Below, one piece after another: positions 35,556-46,953 of a stretch of DNA of 64,000 nt. Position numbers and translations under genes: made by a program. Position 1 is the stretch's first letter. Every line of letters starts with the position of its first letter. Below the pieces are notes generated by a model that did not search any database, was not told where the DNA came from, and worked only from the letters and a program-made list of their open reading frames with translations. Source of the DNA: Mangifera indica (Eukaryota > Streptophyta > Magnoliopsida > Sapindales > Anacardiaceae); assembly GCF_011075055.1 (NCBI RefSeq), contig NC_058145.1, positions 11,715,894-11,779,893 on the forward strand. Direction: 5' to 3'.

Positions 35556-35780
35556 CTAATAATTAAAGGGCCATTTGTTACTTTCTAGAGGTTTGAGCGA
35601 CCTGATTAAGTACAGTCGTTCCTCACTAGAGCTAAGAATTTTGTCCTGACACATTGAATTTGAAGAATGGCTTCTTCCATTAATTAAGTACATGAGAGTC
35701 GGCATAAAATTCTTGACCAAATCTTTGAGTTCGTCCATTAACCAAACAATCAAGTCAATAAAGGAACACAAAAACAACAA
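35556..35780 (-). other. Paired short frame downstream of the C2H2 gene, copy B (74 codons)
   Basis: Shares FIDLIVWLMDELKDLVKNF and SSNSMCQDKILSSSEE with the frame at 15918-16127. The start and end differ between copies, so the shared part rather than the whole frame is what is kept. Confidence 0.25.
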
Positions 35781-35980
35781 AAAACTAACCTTACAACATC
35801 AATAAATTAAATTGCAAATTAATTATATAGTAACATTTACTTAAGTAATTAAGTATAAAAAAACAGTATAAATAACGCAATAAGTTAGTTCATAAAATGA
35901 AAAAAATTATACATAATCATCCAACAATTGAAAAAATTAATGAAGAACAAGAGAGATGATGGAGCTTATCATATTGAAAT

Positions 35981-36538
35981 TCAGAAGAACTTTTTGGTAG
36001 TCGTTGCTGATGCAGAGTCCTCAGGCTCAGGTCCCAGCCTAAGTTCAAGGTCCAACTCCGACGACTCCGATGAGCTCGATGATGAATAAACAATTGCTGT
36101 ATTATCATAAACTTGGCTGCTACTTAGTGGTCTTTCAGCAAACAAAGGTAGTTGTCGGACTTCTCTAACATGGGTTTTGTCTGTGTTAGACGTGGCATCA
36201 TTTTCTTCACCAAGAGTCCAAGGGTCTTTGTGAGGAAGAAGTTTTCTTGAGCTTAGCTTACCCCCAACGTCATTCGACTGTGGCTGTGTAAAATTATAAG
36301 AGGGTCGATTAATCTTGGAGACATCCAACTGATTTTTTGAGGAAGAAGTTTGCTTGAGCTTAGCTTTGTCTTTGCGGTGAATATTCATGTGGCCGCCAAG
36401 TGCTTGGGCGTTGGAGAAACCTCTCTTGCAAAAGGTGCAGTCATAAGACCTAACTGGACTTGCACCACCATCAGCAGCTTGCACATCTGAAGTCACCTTC
36501 TCTGGATTTTCTGGGGAGGGCTGATCACGAGTTTCCAT
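35981..36538 (-). CDS. SUPERMAN-type single C2H2 zinc-finger repressor (copy B)
   Basis: A single-exon gene of 185 residues and the duplicate of the gene at 16271-16813. The finger (C34, C37, H50, H54, with QALGGH) and the following basic stretch are identical to copy A. The middle has a small insertion and replacement (a region reading [13 protein letters not shown] instead of [14 protein letters not shown]), which lengthens the protein by five residues. The Ser-run and the EAR motif LDLELRL are kept. Both copies are open, with the key residues intact, so both may act as nuclear repressors with overlapping targets. The upstream sequence is also shared up to about 36720, so early expression was probably similar. 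Confidence 0.9.
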   Translation of the reverse strand: METRDQPSPENPEKVTSDVQAADGGASPVRSYDCTFCKRGFSNAQALGGHMNIHRKDKAKLKQTSSSKNQLDVSKINRPSYNFTQPQSNDVGGKLSSRKLLPHKDPWTLGEENDATSNTDKTHVREVRQLPLFAERPLSSSQVYDNTAIVYSSSSSSESSELDLELRLGPEPEDSASATTTKKFF

Positions 36539-37053
36539 TAGAGCGAGAGAGAGATGGTCAACTGGAAAAGGCAGTGGCGATTTTATATTGAAAGGGTTAA
36601 GGCCTGCCTGATGCTGCTTCCTGTGTCTTAAGAAATGAACTGGAGCTTCTAAGATTAGACAATTTCAACTAAACCAAACGACAAAAAGTTGCCTTCAAAT
36701 TAAGGTCGTGGCTTTTTAAAATTATTTATTAGTAATACTTGTAGTATTATACGATGCATTTGAGTATTTGAATCATTGACTACTGCTTGTGCCATCAAAT
36801 GGTTTGTTATTAATTAGGGTAATGATAGCAATAAAGCTTTACTGGACCTGAAAATTGTTCTTGTATAAAAGAAGTAGAATACTAATATCTGGTTGGTATT
36901 CGGTAATGATTTTCTTATTCAAAATCTGAGGGCTCAAATATTTTTATGGACGTAGGAAAAATGAAATTGGTTGACTGTAGATCGGAATCGATCTTGAAAA
37001 GAAATGCTTCTGAATCTCTTAATTATTTTTTTGGAATAAATAAATAAATATAT

Positions 37054-37095
<42 letters not shown>

Positions 37096-38222
37096 TATTT
37101 ATTTGAAGATGTGCTTATTTAGTCTCACCGTTGGAAACTCTGTAAACAATGCCTTGCAACTGTAAAAAGTTTGCCAACAAGTATACAAAATCAGTTGTCT
37201 GATTTTACATAAATAATAAGAATAAACAGAGATTTTTAAATTAGTTTGACCTATTACTCAAAAATCTATGCTCACTGTTATGTTGTTAAGTTTCTGGTGA
37301 AAGTTGCCCTTCTTTTGTTTTTATATAATCTTGAATTTATACAATACAAGAGGAAGAGGTAATTGAATGATTACATATAATTAGATGTTCTTAGATCACA
37401 ATATATTAAATCAAGGTATCTAATAAAATTCTATTTCTAGGAAAATTGCATGATTGTGGGTTCCTTAAAAGGTATGAGATGATTGCAATCCCAAAATGGG
37501 AAGGGATAAAGATGCAACTTGACCTTGAATCAATAGGAAACAAAACTGACATGTTGAAGAAATGGTAAAATGATTGAAACTATCAAAAGTCTATTTTCAT
37601 ACTATTTTTAGATAGAAGAGTTCCTAACCACACACTTTAGGTCAATGTATGTGTAGGTAACACCTCTAGTTGTTAATCATATAGCTAGTCGCTTTTTCAA
37701 TGTCACTCAAATACATTTGACTAAGGCAAAATTTGCCTACATAACAATTACACCCTACTTCTAGATTGCGAGTAAGGCTTTATGAACTTTTTTCCTTTCT
37801 ACATAGGTGAACAACATATGGATGATTGTGATCTCTAATTCAAAACATGTTGTAAAAATGATGTTTTCACTTTACATTTAATGGATAGTATAGGTGCATC
37901 ACATGCATATTATGGCAGTTCAAATTATCATAAATTCTTATTGGGCGTTCATATACCTCATTAGATTAATGAAACATGTCAATAACTTGACTTGAATGAC
38001 TAAGGTTGATTCTTGCTCAATCTCATATTGCCTATAGAAACACACTTTAACATATTCTTTAACTTCTTCAACCTAAAAATTATCAAGTCTTTGAGTCTTC
38101 TCCAAGTATTCCAAACCCTTAGATCCTTTTATACTTTTTTCAAAGATTTTTCTTGGAATATCTCTTGTACCCAAACATATAGGAGCATTCTCAATAATCT
38201 TATCACAAGATAAACTTTCTCA
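36539..38222. other. Upstream side of the copy B C2H2 gene
   Basis: The promoter-proximal part is shared with copy A. A (TA)n microsatellite lies at about 37048-37093. The rest is AT-rich and matches copy A in patches to about 38222. No gene is present. Confidence 0.5.
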
Positions 38223-38758
38223 ATGTTGTTTTACTTAGCTACAATATCAAGTCAAATTAAAGTTCGATTTAAGTTCAAACTTAAGCTAAACTCAAACTAG
38301 ACTCTCCTTAAACAAGTCAAACTCAAATAAATTTTAGACGAGTTTAGATAAATTTAAGCTCTATTCGGTTTGAATCAAATCTTATTTTAACTAGTTTTGA
38401 TAGTTTGATCATTCAAGGCTTTCTTTGACCCCATCCACAAGGAGTCATGAGAAAAGTGTTTGGGTTGATATTGACAAACAAATATTTTGTTAGAAAAATG
38501 AAGAGATTTTTTGGGGCTTCTAAGGCCAAATGGTTTATGACAATTTTTCCTCAATGAGAAGTAGGCAAAATCAACCGTCTCATTTGACGCAAGTAGTAGA
38601 ACATAATAAAGTTTTTAAAATGGACTTGATAAACTCAAATTTAGTATAATGAATCTAGACGTATAATGAACTTTGTTTCTAAGGGAAATTGGATGATTGT
38701 ATGATTCTTTTAAAAAAAAAAAGTGATTGCAATCTATAATGGTATATGATAAAGATAG
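38223..38758. repeat. Sequence past copy B with CTCAAACT-type dispersed repeat
   Basis: About 38240-38410 holds alternating AAGTCAAA / AACTCAAACT text related to the repeats near 33.0, 50.3 and 51.5 kb. No gene is seen. Confidence 0.4.
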
Positions 38759-38767
38759 AAAATAATA

Positions 38768-39788
38768 GGGAGAAGGACTATTTCCCACCCAACTTTTGAT
38801 GCATTCTCAAATTGGCACCCACGGCAGATGAAAATTCAGTTTTTCCACCCGTGACCAAACTACCGTCCAATTTTTCCGTTAGGGACAGGGGTAAAATCGT
38901 CATTTGCTATTTAAAACCTTAAAACTTTTAAATTTAACTGTTTCCCCCCTCCAGGTTTTAAAAACTAATAACTAACCCATCCTCAAAGTTTGAAAAGTTT
39001 AGATTTCACCCCTGGGGTTTGCTCCTTCTCCGGCCACCATCGACGGCCGACGCATTCGACCGATCTCCCATCTCCGACCACAAGGACGACGAAGGACGAC
39101 CCTTCATCGCCCAGATCTGGACGACGCTGGAAGAACAGACGTCATCCTTCGTCGTCGCATCTTCCAGATGCGACAGCGTCGTCCAGATGCGACAGCGTCG
39201 TCCTTCATCAGCGCGTCTTCCAGATGCGATGAGCGATGAAGAGAGACCTTCGTCGAGCGATCTCCCAGATCTGGACGACGAGCAAAGTTTGAAACCGATC
39301 TCCCAGATCTGGACGACGAGCGACGAAGAGATCTCCGTCTCTTCGTCGCACCACGGCCGTCGCACCAGGAGAAGGAGGAGGCCGGTGACGACGCCGGAGA
39401 AGACGTCGGGAGATAAAGTTGAAGAATGGGGGTGAAATGCTAGTTTTGAAAGTTATGGGGGGCGTCTGTATTTTGAAAAATATGGAAACCCTAGGTTTGG
39501 GGGTGAAAATGTTAGTTTTTAAAGTTTAAAAACTTTAGGGAAGGTGAAAATGTTAGTTTCTAAAACCTAAGGGGGGTGAATGATAAAACCCTCACATCAA
39601 TTTTAAAAAATTAAATTGAGGGGTATTTTGGTCATTTCATCTAACAAGGGTAAAATGGACATTTTACCCTTATGTAAACAGATATCATCCATTTTAACAG
39701 CTCATGAGTGGGAAAACTAGATTTTCATCTGCCGTGGATGCCAATTTGAGAATGCATCAAAAGTTGGGTGGGAAATAGTCCTTCTCCC
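38768..39788. mobile_element. Non-autonomous MULE-like element 1 (1021 bp)
   Basis: Terminal inverted repeats start GGGAGAAGGACTATTTCCCA. They match at about 66 of the first 67 bases between the left end and the reverse complement of the right end, with weaker similarity beyond. A perfect 9-bp target duplication AAAATAATA flanks it (38759-38767 and 39789-39797), as expected for Mutator-type insertion. The core (about 38990-39435) is strikingly GC-rich, with internal duplications: a 19-base unit GATGCGACAGCGTCGTCCA repeated near 39172, and CTCCCAGATCTGGACGACGA near 39272 and 39299. Long frames exist on both strands but lack convincing ATG starts or domains. Confidence 0.9.
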
Positions 39789-39797
39789 AAAATAATA

Positions 39798-40282
39798 TCA
39801 TAACAGTAAAAAACAAAAGTGATATTTCGAAGAGATCATAAAAACAATTAAAATTATCAAGAGTTCTATTTTCCGTTGTTTTTGAATAGAAAAACTCCTT
39901 GTACTTCGGATCAATCTACATGTAGTTAATAGGTTTAATCACTAATTATATAACTAGTTTTTTCTTTAACATTATTTGAATAGTGTGACTAAGACGAAGT
40001 ATGACAGCACAACAAGTATTACTGTACATCTACAAAATCAAAATACAGCAACATGGTCGACAACTGTGTACTGGCCAAGGAAATCAATGTTTGCCCATGC
40101 AAAGTGTCGATAATCCCCAATGTAACTGATGGTGAATCAAAAGGTTTAAATCAAATAGACTAATTGGTTGGCGCCTCAATGAAAATCGAAGATGCCAGCC
40201 GCCATAGTATTGCAGAATTCTGCCATGTGGAAGTTTTAGTGACATAGTGAAGATGCCATCATCTCATCAGCATGAGTCTAGT
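39798..40282. other. Short spacer between two MULE-like elements
   Basis: No gene and no repeat were recognised in this stretch of about 480 bases. Confidence 0.5.
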
Positions 40283-40291
40283 ATTAATTAA

Positions 40292-41142
40292 GGCCAAACG
40301 ACTATTTCCCACCCAAGATATGCTGTAATGACAAATTTTCACCCTTTAACTATGGAAACACCAAATACCCACCCATGACTGGTTAAATTTAACAAAACTC
40401 TAACGGTGGTAAGGGTAAAATCTTCATTTTCTCTATAATATTAAAAATAAACTAAAATAGAATCAACTTTTGATCCCCTCAACTTTAAAAACTAAAATTT
40501 TCCCCCAGCTTAAGTTTTAAAAAATCGCAGTTTCACCCTAGGGTTTGGTTTTGAAATCTCTGACGACATCTTCAGCTCCATTGTCGACGGTCTCTCCCTC
40601 CCGAAGCATCCTCTCCTTCTAGCGATCTCTTTCCTCCCATTTAGACGCTCGATCGGCGTCGGAGAAGCCGTGGAAGATGAAAAACTTCGTCGGGGAAGAC
40701 GAAGTTCTTCGTCTTCCCAGTCGTCATCGTCTGGGAAGACGATCGTCTTCCCAGACGAAGACGAGATGACTCGTCGTCCTCTGGGAAGACGATTTCTCTT
40801 CCCAGACGACGTCTCTCTACGTTGGATGGGTTGGGGTGAAGTTGAGGGGGGCCGTCGGTGGAAGAGAAACCGTCGAGAGGGGGAGACGGCCGGTGATGGC
40901 GTAGGAGAAAGTGAAAGGGTTCGAAAACTAAACCCTAGGGGGGGAAATGCGATTTTTTCAAACTTAGCTTAGGGAAAAAATGTTAGTTTTTAAACTTTTA
41001 GGGGGAAAAATGAGATTAAATTTTCAGAGGTTAGGGTTTTGTTAAATTTAACCGGTCATTGGTAGGTATTTGGTGTTTCCATAGTTAAAAGGTGGAAACT
41101 TGTCATTACAGCATACCTTGGGTGGGAAATAGTCGTTTGGCC
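40292..41142. mobile_element. Non-autonomous MULE-like element 2 (851 bp)
   Basis: Terminal inverted repeats of about 110 bases start GGCCAAACGACTATTTCCCA and differ at roughly 8 positions. A perfect 9-bp target duplication ATTAATTAA flanks it (40283-40291 and 41143-41151). The ends share GACTATTTCCCACCCAA with element 1, so both are probably moved by one transposase family. The core is GC-rich with many short inverted repeats built on CGTCTTCCCAGACGA (about 40680-40815). A plus-strand frame of 100 codons (40670-40972) is Ser/Arg/Gly-rich and has no ATG start. Confidence 0.9.
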
Positions 41143-41151
41143 ATTAATTAA

Positions 41152-43868
41152 TTCAAAAAGACGGTCATGTTCACTACGTACATAGATACCTTCAACAGTG
41201 CCATATGGTTCGATTTAATATCTCACTGACATTTTCGTTTCTTCATCTTCTTCTTTTTTCTCTTTTTTTTTCTTTTAATCTGTCCTTCAAAGATCTAGCT
41301 ACACAATATTACAGTATAATCCAACTGGACTTCACATGCGGTCTCTTTGTTGCCAAAGGATTAAAAGAGAAGTTCTTGGTTTGAAAAATTCAACTTCAGA
41401 AATTTCGGAGTTATTAATTACCTGCACCGAGATTCAAATCCAGTTAGAGCTTGAAATTTTGACGATTAAAGCTATAAATTAGCTTCTGTTTTAAATTGTA
41501 AGAAATTCATTATACACTATTTTCGATTTTTGCTCTATGAGGTTTATTTATCTAAGTCTTCTCTGGCAAATTATAATACTTCATCAGTTTTATTAATATC
41601 TGAATCTATCTTTGTAATAACATTGCTAATGTTTACCAAACTCATGAGTATACTTAAAAAAAAGGCAACAAGCCATTATAGAGTGACATGCTATATTGAT
41701 AGCTATTAAACACATTTTCTACACATAGATCAACAAGATATATAACTAGAAGTCCCTCTTGTGTGACAGTGACCTACCCAATATTATATTCCTCTTTTGT
41801 TTTGAGTTTATGTAGGTAAACAACTTCTTATCAAATCAAAATCATATAATTATTTCACTTTCATATAAAATAGAAAATGTTTATGTTTGAAATTAAATTA
41901 CAATGTAAACGATAAAATTGTAAGATTACCTCATATCCTATAAATATAAAGGACTACACTAAGGTACGAGTTGATCCATCTAAAAGGAATTCAACTAATG
42001 GGGATTCAACAAATAGGGCTAACTTTGAACACTTTGCAAAATTCTTCTAAAGTTATACCATTATTCTTTTAGACTTTATAGATGCGTAAATAACCTTAAC
42101 GTAAACATAAGTCTTATGGTTTGTGTAGATAACTAAAGGGACTAACTTTGAACACTTTTAAGAATTTTTCTTGTAATCATACAATTACTCTGGCATACTT
42201 ATAGCAAAGCAAATAACAAAACCATGTAGGTAAGCTCCAAAGTAACAAGCCGAATCATATTAAAAGTTTTCTTGTGTTTGTTCCTCACTCACACAAACTC
42301 ATTCAATTCCTTTCATTTATCATTATTTCTATTCATCATTATACATAGTCGATACAAAACTATCCCACTCTAATTCCGATTTGCCACTGTAATTTTTTAT
42401 GCACTTTTCTTAACCTCGTGTACTTCTCGTTGATGTCAAAAATTCACACCAACAAACATGACCCTTAATATGAACTTGAACCAACGCATTGTTTGAAATT
42501 TGATGAAGAAACAATTAATTCTTCGGTAGTAATTCCACAAGTCAACGACAACGGTTGATTGATAGATTCTTACAAAGAAAACACAGAATGGTCGCCTTAT
42601 ATCGTGCACTAATTTCAGCATTGAAGTCTTGTGTAATCACATTTTATTATTAGAAACAGAACTTGGATCTCTCACTCAAAACCAAACTTTTCATAAGATT
42701 ATTGTTATTTTGGATTGTAGGGTTTGTCATTATTATGATGCAATTGATATAAAACTAAATACATGAACAGAAGAGAGAGAAGAAGAAACAAAAAGACACG
42801 TAGATGCAGCCTTACTGATAAACCAATAAAATTCTCTTAGACATATTTATAGTGCACTGTGAATAATTGAATAGAAAGGATACAACAAAGTCGTTGAACG
42901 ATTTATTGGAAGTTTTCTTGAGGCAAGAAAGGTTTGGCAGAACATAAGCGTATGGATTCAATTAGAGAGGCTCTATTTACTATTACTTAGTCATCACCTT
43001 TTAATAGTACAAAGACAAACTAAGGGAACCCACTTTGGATTATATGTCAGTTCCATCTCCCTGGTTTGTTTATAGATGAAGAAGTTGTGATAGTTTTCTA
43101 ATTAGAAAATTAAATAAAGTCTCTATGTGCCCTATGTTTCATGCACTAGTTATATGTGTCAAAAAGACAAAATTTAATTTAATTTCCAAGGTGAATCATG
43201 TCATCTCACATAGACTTTATACTATACACATATAGAGAGTTAGGTAGAGATAATAATTCAATCCGTAAAACCAAGTTTTCAACTCGCCCTTTCTTGAATA
43301 GTAAGAAGATTTTCCAATAAAGACGGAATGGGAATGGAGATGGCTAAATTCCCCTAGTCAGAGAGGAAGATAAAAATATCCCCCACCCATCCTACAGGAA
43401 TAAGAGAAAAAGTGGAAAGAAATTTTTCCTATAAGAAGAGGATGAGAATTTTTTGTCATCCTTATATCAGTGATGAGACAAAGACAAGAAAAAGTCTACC
43501 CTACATGATGGAGAGAAAGATTAAGATATTCGACTTCTACCTGTCCTATTATCATCTCTTAGTAGGTAATTGAATGAATGCTAAAGATTTAACTATGTAA
43601 ATTTCAATTATGTTATATCAATTACAGACATATAGATACCAAAAACATTATTTCCATTATTATTTCATTATTTTCAGATGAAATTCCCACAAATTAATTT
43701 ACTAGTACAAATTCTGAATGATATTGGGTCGATAAACATGTGGAATTAAGTTTAAAACGCCTTAAGTGCTTTAGAATGGGCACAAACTACTTATATAAGA
43801 ACAACAGACAGCAAGAGAAAGTGACTGTGGATTAATTAACTTTCTAGTAATTATTGATTTGCTTCACC
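41152..43868. other. Intergenic stretch with no gene seen
   Basis: AT-rich. A T-rich tract lies at 41240-41280. No repeat family, RNA gene or coding frame could be supported. The part next to 43868 is the C2H2 gene 3' region. Confidence 0.5.
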
Positions 43869-44396
43869 TTAATTTGGCTGGCCATGTCCAAGCCTTAGCT
43901 CAAGATCTAATTCCTCAGTCGTTGTGTTGAGAAAAAAAGGCATTGATAATCCACTGGTTCTCCTTTTCTTGCTGCAATCCGTCTCACTTCTTCCCAAGCC
44001 AACACTTAAACTCAAGCTAATAGGCCAATCATAAGGTTCGACGATATTACTTTGCTTCTTTGTATAAGCTTCTTCAATCTTTGATTCTAAGATGTTTAAA
44101 GATCTAGAAGAAGCTGCAGAATTAGATGACGGTGAATGGGATATAGGGGACTGCTTCAGTTTAGCTCTTTCCCTTCTGTGGACATTCATATGCCCCCCAA
44201 GAGCTTGGGCTGACATAAATTTTCTTCCACAGAAGCTGCAACTGTAACTTCTTGGAGGCCAAATGAAGCCACCAAAAGGCCCTGCCGCATCTTCTGCAAA
44301 GGCTTCCTCTTCCCATGAACTGTCGGCCGGTAGAGCAGAACTAGACTCTAAAATGCTTTTGCTACTTGCCCACATCCAATATCGCGCTCGCTTCAT
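43869..44396 (-). CDS. SUPERMAN/RABBIT EARS-type C2H2 zinc-finger protein
   Basis: A single-exon gene of 175 residues. The N-terminus [11 protein letters not shown] resembles the start of ZFP10/ZFP11/RABBIT EARS-type proteins. One finger has ligands C53, C56, H69 and H73 with QALGGH, followed by [12 protein letters not shown]. The C-terminus carries an EAR repression motif LDLELRL at about 163-169. The family is nuclear and represses targets in organ boundaries and petal or stamen development. It differs from the two tandem paralogues at 16 and 36 kb in its N-terminus and its shorter middle, so it is a different branch. In Arabidopsis, from memory, RABBIT EARS (At5g06070) lies next to a tropinone-reductase gene, as here with the SDR at 46954. 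Confidence 0.9.
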   Translation of the reverse strand: MKRARYWMWASSKSILESSSALPADSSWEEEAFAEDAAGPFGGFIWPPRSYSCSFCGRKFMSAQALGGHMNVHRRERAKLKQSPISHSPSSNSAASSRSLNILESKIEEAYTKKQSNIVEPYDWPISLSLSVGLGRSETDCSKKRRTSGLSMPFFLNTTTEELDLELRLGHGQPN

Positions 44397-46953
44397 TGTT
44401 TATACTCACTACTTCATCAAGATCGCTATCGTAAGAATCAGATAACTACTACTGATGACAATTATAATGCTTTTATAAGATTTTGATGAAGGTCATTCTA
44501 TTGAACTAGAACAAAAACTTGCAGATTTCTTTTGGGATATAAGTGAATGGGATTGAGTTTCACTGCTTTTAAGCTTGAATTTGATACACTGTTACAATGA
44601 TTGAAGTCAATGAGGTGAGTATTGTTTAACAAAATTCCCATTCCGTGACATTTCATTCTAAGGAATTGCTGCGAAACCCTAGTTGATCAAAATAATAATA
44701 TTTTAATGCGGATATAGCTATAGTCATGAAACCAACATTCATTGTCTTAAAATATGCCATTGATTATTATAAGACCAGTGGTGTTGGAGAATGTTTGAAT
44801 TATATAGAAAGCAATATTCAAGGATTTTTTTTTTAATTTTCAGGCCTTTAAATCTATGTAACAAGAAATTTTAACACCAAGTGATGGCAAAATTTTTTAC
44901 ATTGTTAAAATTTAAAACTCTTTTACTACAGAAAACTTATCTCTGACGTTTATTTTTTGTCTCTCCTCTTTTAGGTAAACATACATTTTTGAGATTTATG
45001 TTCATAAATACGCTTACATGCAAATATGAAATTTGGTTGATAATGAGTCAAATTCACTATAACCAAGCTTGAATTCGTTGATCTTCTTTAATAATTTCAA
45101 ATTACATAAAATAATACTTTGACTGGGTAAAATTTGACAAGAGGTTCTATATGTATAGGGAGTCTCCTTTACTTTGAAGATGGGTGTCAATCTTCGAGAT
45201 GAATCTGTAATCAAGCTAAAGGGAAGAGAAAGTTTTGTGTGTAGTTTAGTATTTGTATGTATATAGAATGTCCTTTTAGCAGAAGATGGAGTGAAAGAAC
45301 CAAAACCCTGAAGTTACTTTCAAAGTCATAGATGTTGAATATTTCAAAATCAAACAAAGACCCACCCGAAAATTGGTCTTCTCATCCACCGTAACATAAA
45401 CGTTTTGATCATCTAGTAAAAACCAATTCTATCTTCTTCATAATTAAACTCTCTTTCGCAATTTTTTGTTCGATTGTGGAGAAAACACATTTTTCGTTGA
45501 ACATAAATTGGAGCATTCAGGAATCATCAGTTTGTAGAAAATTTAATGGTGAATTGTTGGGCTTTCATTAGGAATTATCAGTCATGTCACTGATATTCAG
45601 TGGTTGAATGTCTATTTGCCGCCCGAATTTTAATGAAAGAAAATGTCCAACCTTTACATTTGAAAAGTTCATTTTCTCTCTCCGTCAAAATCAAACGTTA
45701 GTTTTTTAACAATAAAATGATACTATTATCATTTTGTATAATATATATGAAAGTGTTCTTAATGAATTCATATTTATCATTTTTCATCACCATCTTTTTT
45801 GGTCGTTTTTTCTCTTTTTCTATTTCTTGGTTTTTGGAAAACACAAACAAGAATTGAAAGATTCAACCACTAGCTTGCCTTATTTTTCTCGCTCACAACA
45901 TTGACTCACTATGACTTGGTTGGATTTGTCTGATTTTGTCAAATCGAAAAGTTTGATTTTACTGTCATGTGAAATTGAAAAGAAAAAAAGTTATTAATGA
46001 TCTCATCGCTATTTGCGTAAATCACAAAACTCAAACACAAACAACTATCACCCCTCTTAACTTCCTGAGTTGCAACCCATACCCTTAGATTTGTCAATTC
46101 ATGCTCAACGAAGCTCTAACAATGTTTGCCTAGAAGGTGGAGCCAACCATTGCCATTGCTATGCGCATGCCCACTGGAGGCACCAACAACTTTTGAAGTA
46201 GTCTTCAAACCTTTCTACTTCAGTCCCAACCCTTCGATTTAGTAATTTATTACCCTTTTGTCCTATAAGTTGAACCAGGAGTTAAACTAGACCAAGTCCT
46301 TGCCCAAGTCAAGGTCTCCTTCAATTATTAAACTATTGATTTTTAGTTTTCATAATTACTATTTGGGGTGGAAAAAAATTCATAAATTTTTTGGGGGGCA
46401 ACTGTTATTTAGCTTTAGAAAAACCGAAAAGTATTTTATCCGTGTTGGCTGGAATAATTAACGATTGTTTTACATAGATTTAAGACTTTTACAAATATCC
46501 CATTAGCTCATCTTCTCAGAAGATCATCCTCCAAGAATCTCCCTTGAGAAATAGTTTAAACGTCTTGTAATTTTTTACATTGAAATACTTATAATTTTGA
46601 GGTTGGAATCTCTTTAATCCTCGTACCAAAAAAGTGCCCTACGATCTTTATAAAGAAAGCAAACTTGCTCTCATAGATTTAAGAGAAAATCAAAGTAACA
46701 GGATGCAGCGTAAGTTGCAAAAACATACAAAAAATGTAGGAAAATTCTCACATATGAAACACGAAAATTCAGGTTTACTAGAACGAAGAAAAGTCATTCA
46801 GTTTTATATAATCAACTCCTGTTATCAAATTAGTGACACCTAAACAAGATGTTCAGTGAAATGAAGGATATAAAATTCATATACGGGTTGTGGGGTTGTA
46901 GTAGAAAGCCTGGCTGTCTAGTGCGGTACATCGACGCACGCCACGCCGCACCA
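44397..46953. other. Intergenic stretch upstream of the C2H2 gene and the SDR
   Basis: These genes are divergent, so this holds both promoters. No gene or clear repeat was recognised. Confidence 0.5.
46869..46876 (+). promoter_or_regulatory. TATA box of the SDR gene
   Basis: TATAAAAT lies 85 bases before the ATG at 46954. This leaves room for a leader of about 50 bases and favours that start over an in-frame ATG at 46849, which would lie upstream of the box. Confidence 0.5.

Larger units (their letters stand above)
20139..38222. repeat. Segmental duplication, copy B (interrupted by a MULE)
   Basis: This is the second copy of the block at 10107-18480. Removing the 8.3-kb MULE leaves about 9.7 kb. 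The extra length over copy A comes from material such as the 177-bp tandem repeat near 31.3 kb and the AT-rich insert at 32.3-34.1 kb. Copy A, on the other hand, lacks about 280 bases that copy B has near 20400-20690. Confidence 0.85.

Noticed and set aside
37048..37093. (TA)n tract as a functional element
   Set aside because: It is a simple microsatellite like those at about 14280 and 50646; nothing suggests a role.
39006..39435. Overlapping long frames on both strands in MULE-like element 1
   Set aside because: They reflect GC-rich repeated codons (Ser/Asp/Arg). The plus-strand frame starts with TTG, and no domain is recognisable.
40670..40972. A 100-codon Ser/Arg/Gly-rich frame in element 2
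   Set aside because: It begins with GTG rather than ATG and is built from the hairpin repeats.
46849..46953. An in-frame ATG at 46849 that would add 35 residues to the SDR
   Set aside because: The TATA box at 46869 lies downstream of it, and the added residues do not look like a transit peptide. The ATG at 46954 is followed by a typical Ser/Thr-rich leader.
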